From Gammaproteobacteria bacterium (lineage in GTDB: Bacteria > Pseudomonadota > Gammaproteobacteria > HK1): a stretch of 5,518 bases of DNA. Location of the stretch: the NCBI GenBank assembly GCA_020444775.1, contig JAGRHX010000842.1, positions 1 through 5,518 on the forward strand. Reading direction: 5' to 3'. The notes beneath the pieces were generated by a model. The model was given only the letters and a program-made list of their open reading frames with translations. It ran no database searches and was not told the origin of the DNA. This document shows, piece after piece, positions 1-5,518 of this stretch. Numbering within the stretch: position 1 is the first letter of the stretch; every line of letters begins with the position of its first letter. The position numbers and the translations under genes are program-made.

Positions 1-399
1 TACTGGTACACGGTGGAGTTCGGCCTCATCAACGGCAACGGCGGCGGCAACGGCAAGGGCGGCCTGCGTGCCTATGGCGCGGGCATCCTCTCCTCACCCA
101 CCGAGCTGCGCTTCGCGCTCGAGGCTCGTTCGCCGAACCGCATCCACCTGTCGGTGGACAGGGTGATGCGAACCGACTACACGATCTCCGATCTGCAGCA
201 GAGCTACTTCGTGATCGATTCCTTCGAACAGCTCTTTGCGATGACCGAGGCGCGGGTCTTCGACCCCATCTACCAGTCGCTGGAACCCGGCTTCAAGTAT
301 GCGAGCGCCGCGGTGTTGGATACCGACCACGTCTATACCAGAGGTACTCAGGAGTACGCGCTGCGCGGTGGTCGAAGCTCCGGGACCACGCCCTGCTGA
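1..399 (+). CDS. phhA: Phenylalanine-4-hydroxylase, C-terminal part (5' end outside window)
   Basis: The product is the last 132 residues of a tetrahydropterin-dependent aromatic amino acid hydroxylase, which converts phenylalanine to tyrosine in the cytoplasm using non-haem iron. The window opens in frame on the family signature YWYTVEFGL. Its Glu (residue 6 of the fragment, bases 16-18) corresponds to the iron-ligand Glu330 of human PAH. The HxxxH iron ligands lie upstream of the window. Further family motifs are AYGAGILSS (about residues 24-32), DRVMRT (53-58) and YFVIDSFEQLF (69-79). A C-terminal tail with VLDTDHVYTRGTQEYA follows, as in longer proteobacterial PhhA proteins, and it ends in a stop at 397-399. 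The loop after the Glu carries an unusual Asn/Gly-rich expansion. The single-domain bacterial form is inferred, because the N-terminus is missing. The family call is secure; phenylalanine rather than tryptophan as substrate is inferred from the bacterial setting. Confidence 0.93.
   Translation, partial: YWYTVEFGLINGNGGGNGKGGLRAYGAGILSSPTELRFALEARSPNRIHLSVDRVMRTDYTISDLQQSYFVIDSFEQLFAMTEARVFDPIYQSLEPGFKYASAAVLDTDHVYTRGTQEYALRGGRSSGTTPC
31..63 (+). repeat. AACGGC-type microsatellite coding an Asn/Gly loop
   Basis: Eleven codons here are made only from AAC, GGC and one AAG. They repeat the hexamer AACGGC with GGC additions, giving a low-complexity Asn-Gly-Lys stretch inside phhA. The stretch sits in the loop between the iron-ligand Glu strand and the AYGAG motif. 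The human enzyme has 8 residues between FGL and AYGAG; here there are 14. Replication slippage is the likely origin. Confidence 0.6.
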
Positions 400-599
400 T
401 GCTCTACTGATGCCAGCCCGACCCGGTGCGGCTGACCGACACCCGTGCAAGCCACAGCGCAAGTCGAAGATTGTCCTGCGTCCAGGCCAGCCGGATCGCA
501 TCGTTCGACATCGTCCTCCCATCGCATGGCATGAAGCGCGATCGCCCGGTTGTCGGTCGTGGGACCATTGGCCAACAGGTTCTGACGAGCGCAGGACAG

Positions 600-614
600 G
601 CAGCTGACAGCTGC
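600..614. repeat. Perfect inverted repeat, 7-bp arms, 1-base centre
   Basis: GCAGCTG (600-606), then A, then CAGCTGC (608-614) form a perfect dyad. With a one-base centre it cannot fold as a full-length hairpin, so a dimeric protein-binding site is more plausible than an RNA structure. It lies about 285 bases upstream of the DUF35 start. Operator function is inference only, and a dyad this short can arise by chance. Confidence 0.3.
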
Positions 615-887
615 AATTCCAACGATTGGTTGCACCGGTTGCGACTGAGGCAGGTCATCCGACCGCCAGGCCGCCGCCAGACCACCCCATCACGGCCGCG
701 CAGTCAGCCGTCCGCGGCCCACGGCAAAGTTGCCATGGTCTTGAGTTTGCGCATATCGTCTTGGCGGCACTTCAGCCCAGACTACTTCCTTGCGCCAATC
801 AGCGGCAGGTCGATTGCGCGCCGCCTGCAGGCCGAGTCCTGCTCCCCGGCGCTCGACTCGCTGCATGGTCGCGGGCTTCTCACCACT

Positions 888-892
888 GGAGG
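888..892 (+). promoter_or_regulatory. Ribosome binding site of the DUF35 gene
   Basis: GGAGG stands 6 bases before the ATG at 899. It decides the start: the same frame is open upstream to an ATG at 626, but that would add 91 residues of no recognisable character, whereas the ATG at 899 gives a normal DUF35 length. Confidence 0.8.
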
Positions 893-898
893 ACCTGT

Positions 899-1339
899 AT
901 GTCCGACTGGAGCCGTGTAACCAGACCGATCCCGGTCCCGAACGAGTGGACCGCACCGTTTTGGGATGCCGCCCGACAGGGCGTTCTCGCCCTGCAACGC
1001 TGCCAGCGTTGCAAGCATTTCCAGCATCCGCCATACGCGACCTGCGTGAACTGCATGGCCAACGCGCTCGCGTTCGAGCCAGTCCGGGGCACGGGCACCA
1101 TCTACGCCTACACGATCATGTACCACGCCGGCGACAAACGGTTCGCGAGCGCGATCCCCTACGCCAGCATCATCGTCGAGCTGGACGATGCGCCCGGCGC
1201 GCTACTGGCCGGCAATCTTCTCGACGCCGAGTACACCGAGGCCAAGGTCGGTCGGCGCGTAGAAGTCGTGTTCGAGCGACTGAACGACGACATCACCCTG
1301 CCGCAGTTTCGCCTCGCGCAAGCGTCGCAACCGGCCTGA
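899..1339 (+). CDS. Zn-ribbon/OB-fold DUF35 protein, partner of a thiolase-like enzyme
   Basis: This is a 146-residue protein of the DUF35 family (rubredoxin-like zinc ribbon plus OB-fold). The N-terminal helical segment includes the PFWDAARQG motif (residues 20-28). A four-cysteine zinc ribbon follows, with Cys35-x2-Cys38 and Cys49-x2-Cys52. The OB-fold, from about residue 59, opens with the characteristic GTGTIYAYT (64-72). No signal peptide or membrane segment is seen, so it is cytoplasmic. Known relatives (the ChsH2 DUF35 domain, BbsA) bind a thiolase-superfamily protein and help form its acyl-CoA site rather than acting alone. The next gene, 16 bases downstream on the same strand, encodes just such a partner, so the two very likely form a complex. 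The family call is firm; the substrate is unknown. Confidence 0.92.
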   Translation: MSDWSRVTRPIPVPNEWTAPFWDAARQGVLALQRCQRCKHFQHPPYATCVNCMANALAFEPVRGTGTIYAYTIMYHAGDKRFASAIPYASIIVELDDAPGALLAGNLLDAEYTEAKVGRRVEVVFERLNDDITLPQFRLAQASQPA

Positions 1340-1342
1340 ACC

Positions 1343-1346
1343 GGAG
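1343..1346 (+). promoter_or_regulatory. Ribosome binding site of the thiolase-like gene
   Basis: GGAG lies 9 bases before the ATG at 1356, inside the 16-base gap after the DUF35 stop. This supports the ATG at 1356 and cotranscription with the DUF35 gene. Confidence 0.6.
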
Positions 1347-1355
1347 CTCTGATAC

Positions 1356-2540
1356 ATGTGGGAACATCGTTGCAAGGTCGCCGTCAGCGGCGTCGGCTTC
1401 TCCAAGGTGACGCGCTCGGCCGAGACGCCTCTGGCGACGCACGCGCTGCAGGCCGTACAAGCTGCAGTCGCGGACTCCGGACTCAAGATGGAGGATATAG
1501 ACGGGCTCTCCACCTACCCCGAGCTACCGGCGACAGGGCACGCGGAGGTCGATGGCATCTCGGTCGTATCGGTCAATTGCATGATGGCCATGCTCAAGCT
1601 GCCGAACCTGACCTGGCACATGCAGGTCGGCAGCGTGAACATCGGTGGCGCGGTGCAACAGGCAGCCAACGCGATACTCGCGGGCGTGTGCAAGTACGCG
1701 GTGGTCTGGCGTGCAATGCACAACCCCAAGGGCACCTACCAGAATCTGCCGGGCACCTACGCGCAGGGGGCAACGCAGTTCACCGCGCCCTATGGGTTCG
1801 GTGGCCCGGGTCAGGGTATGGCGGTCGCCTACACGCGCTGGCTGGAACGTCACAATCAGAGCCGGGAGAAGATGGCGACCCTCGCGGTAACGCAGCGCAA
1901 ACACACGCAACACAATCCGCACGCCTACTTCTACAACGTGCCACTCACTCGCGAGGACTATCTCAACTCACGGATGGTCGCTTATCCGTTTTGCCTGTTC
2001 GATTGCGACATCCCCGTGCAGGGGGCTGTGGCAATCGTGCTGACCAGCGCCGAGCGCGCTCGTGATCTGAAGCCGACACCCGCCTATCTCGCCGGATACG
2101 GCCAGCGCTTGCATTACGAGGTTGCCGGACGGATCGGCAGCCTGAGCGACTACATGGAGGGTGGTCGCAGCTCCGCGCGCCTCACCTGGGAGCGCTCGGG
2201 CTTCGGACCGAAGGACGTGGACGTGGCGCAGATCTATGACGGCTTCTCCGCCTCGGTCATCTACGGGCTGGAGTCTTACGGATTCTGCGGAGAGGGTGAG
2301 GCACTGGACTTCATCCAGGACGGACGCATGGAGCTGGACGGCGAGCTGCCAATAAACACCTTCGGCGGCAGCCTCGGCACAGGGCGTATACACGGTCTGT
2401 GGCACATCATCGAGGGCGCGCTGCAGGCGTCAGGACGTGCGGGCTCGCGTCAGGTCAAGGACGTGAACGTCTCGTTCGTCGGCGCGAGCGCGCCCATCGT
2501 CACCGGCACCACTTTCATCTTCGTTCGCGAGCCCTATTGA
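1356..2540 (+). CDS. Thiolase-superfamily protein, Ltp/SCP2-like, without canonical catalytic residues
   Basis: This is a 394-residue cytoplasmic protein with the thiolase fold, close to the usual length of the lipid-transfer/thiolase-like family (Ltp2, SCPx thiolase). The N-terminus CKVAVSGVGFSKV is the typical first strand. The segment that normally holds the acylated Cys reads GSVNIGGAVQQAANAI (residues 92-107) with no Cys. The usual GHP motif is replaced by GRIHG (343-347) within NTFGGSLGTGRIHG. The C-terminal CxG motif is replaced by FVGASAPIVTG (374-384). The conserved AQIYDGFS (291-298, Tyr294-Asp295) is present. In Ltp2, similar losses go with retro-aldol cleavage of a steroid side-chain beta-hydroxyacyl-CoA rather than thiolysis. 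The linked DUF35 gene 16 bases upstream strengthens this reading. Aldolase, noncanonical thiolase or another acyl-CoA C-C lyase all remain possible. Automated labels of 'acetyl-CoA acetyltransferase' would probably be wrong. Confidence 0.88.
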   Translation: MWEHRCKVAVSGVGFSKVTRSAETPLATHALQAVQAAVADSGLKMEDIDGLSTYPELPATGHAEVDGISVVSVNCMMAMLKLPNLTWHMQVGSVNIGGAVQQAANAILAGVCKYAVVWRAMHNPKGTYQNLPGTYAQGATQFTAPYGFGGPGQGMAVAYTRWLERHNQSREKMATLAVTQRKHTQHNPHAYFYNVPLTREDYLNSRMVAYPFCLFDCDIPVQGAVAIVLTSAERARDLKPTPAYLAGYGQRLHYEVAGRIGSLSDYMEGGRSSARLTWERSGFGPKDVDVAQIYDGFSASVIYGLESYGFCGEGEALDFIQDGRMELDGELPINTFGGSLGTGRIHGLWHIIEGALQASGRAGSRQVKDVNVSFVGASAPIVTGTTFIFVREPY

Positions 2541-2555
2541 GACAGACGCACCGAA

Positions 2556-2580
2556 GCGCGTGCATCGGCGAGTCACGCGC
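2556..2580. terminator. Possible bidirectional stem-loop between convergent genes
   Basis: GCGCGTG (2556-2562) pairs perfectly with CACGCGC (2574-2580) across an 11-base loop. It lies in the 47-base gap between the thiolase-like stop (2540) and the CoA-transferase stop (2588), where a shared terminator would be expected. There is no T-tract on either side, so intrinsic termination is uncertain. Confidence 0.3.
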
Positions 2581-2587
2581 GCGCTCG

Positions 2588-5176
2588 TCAGGTGATGCCC
2601 TCCCTGGCGAGCCGCGCGATCTCGGCCGAGGACATGCCGAGCAGCTCACCGAACACGTACTCGTTGTCCTCGCCATAACAGGGCGCACCGCGGTCGATAC
2701 GCCCGCCGATGTAGGCGGGGCTCTTGCTCAGCTTGACGGGTACCTCGGCCACCGGCCAGCGACCGATCTTGCTGCCGGTCACCTCGGTCAGCCACTCGAG
2801 TGCCATGAGCTGCGGATCATTGTCGCAGCGGTCTTCCGCCGTCTGGCACACCCCGGCGGGGACACCGGCGGCCTGCAGTGCCTGCATGAGTGAGTAGGCG
2901 TCCTGCGCCACCGTCCACGCGCTGATCGCGGCGTCGAGCGCGGCCTGGTTGGCAAGCCGCGCAGTGAGCGAGTCGAAACGTTCGTCGCGAACCCAGGGTA
3001 CGTCGCCTGCGACACGTGCGAGCGCCTGCCACTCGGCTTCATCAAAGCAAGCGATGGCAATCCACCGATCGCTGCCGGCGCATGGGTAGGCGCCGTGCGG
3101 CGCCGCCGGCTTGAACGGCGAACGGTTGCCATAGCGAGTCCATTCGCGACCATTGGCCGACCAATCGAGTATCGTCGTCCCGTTGATGAACAGGCCGACC
3201 TCGGTCTGCGAGGCATCTATCCACTGTCCTTCGCCGGTACGCTCGCGATGATACAACGCACTGAGCATCGCGAGCGCGAAGCTGTATGCACCCATCCAGT
3301 CGAGGTAGGAGTAGCCCCAGCCGGCAGGCATGGCGGGCTCTGGTAATCCGGACATCTCCGACAACCCCGCGAACGAGTTCGCGATCGGACCCACCGTCCT
3401 GAATCGTCCGTAGGTACCTTGCGCGCCCATGCCTGACTGCTGCGCATAGATGATATCGGGTTTGATCTCACGCAGCGCCGGGTAACCGAGCCCCCAGCTG
3501 TCGAGCACCCCGGGCGAGAAGCCCTCGGCAACGATATCCGACATCGCGACCAGGCGCCGCGCGATTTGTAGCCCCTCGGGATGCTTGACGTTGAGCGAGA
3601 TGCCGCGCTTGCCGGGATTCTTGTTGTTGAACTGGCCACCCATGTCCGAATCGGTGACACCACGCAGCGGCGCCGTTGCGCGCTCACGCGCATCGCGACC
3701 GCCAACAGGGGCCATGGCGGCCATGCGCGTATCGGGGTGACTCTTCAGCTCGACCTTGATGCTCTCAGCGCCAAGCGCGCTCATGAATCGTGTGCCCCCC
3801 GCGGAGGCCAGGAACCAGGTGAAATCGAGAATGCGTATGCCATCGAGCGGCATCGGCTTGCCACGCGCGGAGCGCGGGCCCGCACGCTCGGGACTCGCAT
3901 CGGCCGCGACGACCGGACGTGTCCGGGTGGGTCTGGGCTCGACCGAGCCGGCGTCCTCGTTCAGCCGCGGGGCGCGACGACCTGTCCGCCATTCGGTTCC
4001 TGTCGCCAGCCACTTGCTGGTCGCATAACTGAACGCGCGTCCGTGCTCAGGGTGCATGACATCGGTGATGCTGCGACGAGTGAGCCAATGCTCGTCGAGT
4101 GCGTTCTCGTGTGGCTTACGCAGCGGTGCCCACAACATGCCGGTCTCCTGCGCCTCACGCCATGGCACGTTGGCGTAGGTGAACGAGCGCACGAAACGTT
4201 GCACCGCCTCCATGGCGTGATCGCGCTTTGCCGTGGTCGGCCCCGTGCCGGGCACGAAACGTCCACCCGTTGGCGCGGCCCCTTCCTCGGCATCGATACC
4301 GGCGTCGATTCCATACTTTTCGAGCAGACCGACCAGGCGCGCACCGTCATTGGGACGGGTGCCGAGATTGGCCATCACCCAGCGTCCGTCCTTGGTGTGC
4401 GCGATGCTCGGGTGCGGGGAGATGGATTCTCGCGCGTGGCGACAGGTCTGACGCAGCACTGGAGCACGACGCATGACCCATGACATGAGATCGACCTCTG
4501 TCGACTTCGCCACCGCCTCATGTACCGCGCACGAAACCGCCTGTCCCTCACCGGTGCGCCACCGAAATATGAGCGCGCTCATGATCGCCATACACAGCTG
4601 CTCACCGGCAATGTGATAGGCATGCCACATCTGCGGAGCGATCGGAGGCAGGTCATAGCGGCCTTCGGGGTCGGGATCGTAACCGCAATTCATCATCACC
4701 CCACCGAGTGCGAGATGCACGAGGTCGGAACCCTTGTACGCGCTCCAGGGCCCGACATCGCCAAATGGCGTTACGCGGGCAGTGATGAGCGAGGGGTTGT
4801 GCCGCGCGAGCACATCAGCGCCAAGGCCCAATCGGTCCAGATATCCCTTCGGCGTTGACTCGAGCAGCACATCCGCCGATTCGAGCAACGCGAGCAGGCG
4901 CTCGCGGTCGACCGGCGCGTCGAGGTCGAGCGCAAGTGAGCGTTTGCCGCGATTGTAGGTCCAGAAGAACAGCGATTGCTCAGGGTCGGGGCGGTCATGA
5001 TAGAACGGGCCGATCTGGCGCGTCGCATTGCCGCCGGGCGGCTCGATCTTGATGACCTCCGCACCAAGTCCTGCAAGCGAGAGCCCGCAATACTCGGCCT
5101 GCTCGTCCGCAATCTCGATGACTCGAATGCCGTCCAGCGGCGCGGCCGCGCCGTGGCCGTTCTCGTTTGCAGTCAT
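2588..5176 (-). CDS. Fused class III (CaiB/BaiF) CoA-transferase with two tandem domains
   Basis: This is an 862-residue cytoplasmic protein made of two CaiB/BaiF domains, each about the size of a single-domain enzyme. Domain 1 (about residues 13-408) begins PLDGIRVIEIADEQAEYCG and contains LGAEVIKIEPPGG, NRGKRSLALDLDAP and RTGEGQ. A Pro/Arg/Ala-rich linker (about 409-441) leads to domain 2 (442-862). Domain 2 begins MPLDGIRILDFTW and contains LGAESIKVE, GKRGISLNVKHPEGL, ALYHRERTGEGQ and a normal C-terminal segment. Class III enzymes move CoA between acids through an acyl-Asp intermediate. Counting back from the RTGEGQ motif of each domain, the Asp position is Asp626 in domain 2 (SYLDWMGA) but Tyr187 in domain 1 (HAYHIAGE), so only domain 2 looks catalytic. 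DddD, the DMSP CoA-transferase/lyase, is also a tandem CaiB fusion, but its usual neighbours are absent here. The start at 5176 has a GGAG site and places the domain normally; the frame stays open to 5485, but that extension has no family match I recognise. The substrate is unknown. Confidence 0.92.
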   Translation of the reverse strand: MTANENGHGAAAPLDGIRVIEIADEQAEYCGLSLAGLGAEVIKIEPPGGNATRQIGPFYHDRPDPEQSLFFWTYNRGKRSLALDLDAPVDRERLLALLESADVLLESTPKGYLDRLGLGADVLARHNPSLITARVTPFGDVGPWSAYKGSDLVHLALGGVMMNCGYDPDPEGRYDLPPIAPQMWHAYHIAGEQLCMAIMSALIFRWRTGEGQAVSCAVHEAVAKSTEVDLMSWVMRRAPVLRQTCRHARESISPHPSIAHTKDGRWVMANLGTRPNDGARLVGLLEKYGIDAGIDAEEGAAPTGGRFVPGTGPTTAKRDHAMEAVQRFVRSFTYANVPWREAQETGMLWAPLRKPHENALDEHWLTRRSITDVMHPEHGRAFSYATSKWLATGTEWRTGRRAPRLNEDAGSVEPRPTRTRPVVAADASPERAGPRSARGKPMPLDGIRILDFTWFLASAGGTRFMSALGAESIKVELKSHPDTRMAAMAPVGGRDARERATAPLRGVTDSDMGGQFNNKNPGKRGISLNVKHPEGLQIARRLVAMSDIVAEGFSPGVLDSWGLGYPALREIKPDIIYAQQSGMGAQGTYGRFRTVGPIANSFAGLSEMSGLPEPAMPAGWGYSYLDWMGAYSFALAMLSALYHRERTGEGQWIDASQTEVGLFINGTTILDWSANGREWTRYGNRSPFKPAAPHGAYPCAGSDRWIAIACFDEAEWQALARVAGDVPWVRDERFDSLTARLANQAALDAAISAWTVAQDAYSLMQALQAAGVPAGVCQTAEDRCDNDPQLMALEWLTEVTGSKIGRWPVAEVPVKLSKSPAYIGGRIDRGAPCYGEDNEYVFGELLGMSSAEIARLAREGIT

Positions 5177-5185
5177 GCTCGCAAT

Positions 5186-5189
5186 CTCC
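5186..5189 (-). promoter_or_regulatory. Ribosome binding site of the fused CoA-transferase gene
   Basis: Read on the minus strand this is GGAG, 9 bases before the ATG at 5176. It favours this start over the upstream in-frame ATG at 5485. Confidence 0.55.
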
Positions 5190-5313
5190 AATGGATGGGA
5201 CCCGCACCCGGAGCCGCAGCTCGAGAGGCCGTTGGCCGGGCCGTGAGCAACAGCGAAACGCCGGAGCAATTGGATGGGCGCGCCGCACGGGCGCCAGTGC
5301 CAGGCGTCGCTCG

Positions 5314-5322
5314 AGTGTAGCA
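5314..5322 (-). promoter_or_regulatory. Possible extended -10 promoter element
   Basis: The minus strand reads TGCTACACT: an extended TGn followed by TACACT, which matches four of six bases of the TATAAT consensus. It is about 135 bases before the CoA-transferase start. No good -35 hexamer lies 16-18 bases further upstream, so this rests on the -10 alone. Confidence 0.25.
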
Positions 5323-5493
5323 GTTCCGCGCTTGCGCCCACGCTCGAATGATGGCGCGTAGAACGACCTCCCTCACCAAGGCCATCGGTGACATCCAGCC
5401 TGCGAGAAGCCCGCAGGCCAGGTCCAGAGCCCGCCGTCATCGGTATCTGATGCAGACATCTGACGCGGCCTCCGCGGCACAGCACCGGCCCCT

Positions 5494-5518
5494 CCCAGTA
5501 AAGAGCCCCAGTAAAGAG
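5494..5518. repeat. Terminal tandem duplication, 13-base period
   Basis: CCCAGTAAAGAG occurs at 5494-5505 and again at 5507-5518, separated by one C. The second copy ends exactly at the window edge, so the number of copies is not known. It could be a genuine short tandem repeat or an assembly-end artefact. Confidence 0.7.

Larger units (their letters stand above)
400..898. other. Intergenic region of about 500 bases with no convincing gene
   Basis: This lies between the phhA stop and the DUF35 start. Open frames cross it on both strands, but their translations are Arg/Ser/Pro-rich with no recognisable motif and they overlap one another, as expected by chance in GC-rich DNA. No tRNA-like fold or T-tract terminator is visible. 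It holds a perfect short inverted repeat (600-614) and presumably the promoter of the downstream operon, but no strong -35/-10 pair stands out. Confidence 0.6.
5177..5518. other. Upstream region of the CoA-transferase gene, no gene seen
   Basis: These 342 bases run from the chosen start codon to the window edge. Several frames are open, including the one continuous with the CoA-transferase, but the translations are compositionally odd and carry no motif. The region holds the ribosome binding site, a possible extended -10 element and a terminal tandem repeat. Confidence 0.5.

Noticed and set aside
730..757. TTGCCA ... CATATC as a promoter for the DUF35 operon
   Set aside because: The -35 resembles consensus and the spacing is 16 bases, but the -10 matches only three of six bases; too weak to annotate.
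626..898. N-terminal extension of the DUF35 protein from the ATG at 626
   Set aside because: The extension is low-quality Pro/Arg/Ala sequence; the strong GGAGG before 899 and the normal family length favour the shorter form.
426..920. 164-residue plus-strand open frame in the phhA-DUF35 gap
   Set aside because: Arg/Ser/Pro-rich translation with no motif, overlapping the DUF35 start; no good ribosome binding site.
690..1126. Minus-strand open frames across the DUF35 gene and its upstream region
   Set aside because: They overlap each other and a well-supported gene, with no domain features.
3851..3853. Internal start at Met442 producing CaiB domain 2 alone
   Set aside because: The Met sits exactly at the domain 2 start, a likely relic of fusion, but no Shine-Dalgarno precedes it on the minus strand.
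3581..4483. 300-residue plus-strand open frame opposite the CoA-transferase
   Set aside because: It is fully antisense to a clear gene, has no recognisable motif and is typical of spurious frames in GC-rich DNA.
2588..5176. Assignment as dddD (DMSP CoA-transferase/lyase)
   Set aside because: The tandem architecture is similar, but no DMSP transporter or ddd genes are nearby and sequence identity cannot be measured here.
5177..5485. N-terminal extension of the CoA-transferase (start at 5485 instead of 5176)
   Set aside because: The added 103 residues are Ser/Gly/Arg-rich with no motif, whereas the ATG at 5176 has a GGAG site and sits 12 residues before the first conserved CaiB motif.

Overview
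This is a GC-rich window that fits a high-GC proteobacterium, although the species cannot be read from it. The evidence is a PhhA-type phenylalanine hydroxylase, strong GC bias at third codon positions, and long spurious open frames in most antisense registers. It begins inside a gene and ends in a short tandem repeat, so it may be a whole short contig or a slice of a larger one.

Layout. (1) Positions 1-399 hold the 3' end of a plus-strand phenylalanine-4-hydroxylase gene (phhA). It includes the iron-ligand glutamate but not the upstream histidines. (2) Positions 400-898 are about 500 bases with no convincing gene, containing a perfect 7-bp inverted repeat. (3) Positions 899-2540 hold a tight two-gene plus-strand operon: a zinc-ribbon/OB-fold DUF35 protein, then a thiolase-superfamily protein of the Ltp/SCP2 type. 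The second protein lacks the usual thiolase catalytic residues. (4) Positions 2541-2587 are a 47-base convergent junction with a stem-loop. (5) Positions 2588-5176 hold a very long minus-strand gene for a fused protein with two class III (CaiB/BaiF) CoA-transferase domains. (6) Positions 5177-5518 are the upstream region of that gene, with a possible extended -10 promoter and a terminal 13-base tandem duplication.

How the genes may work together. DUF35 and thiolase-like proteins are known to pair as heteromeric enzymes acting on acyl-CoA. Examples are the Ltp2-ChsH2 DUF35 steroid side-chain aldolase and the BbsA/BbsB thiolase of anaerobic toluene breakdown. Class III CoA-transferases load CoA onto carboxylic acids. 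A plausible reading is a catabolic module in which an organic acid (steroid-, terpenoid- or aromatic-derived, substrate unknown) is activated by the fused CoA-transferase and later cleaved by the DUF35/thiolase-like pair. The most notable points are the natural fusion of an apparently inactive CaiB half (Tyr at the catalytic Asp position) to an active-looking half, and the loss of catalytic Cys/His residues in the thiolase-like protein. phhA is probably an unrelated neighbour.
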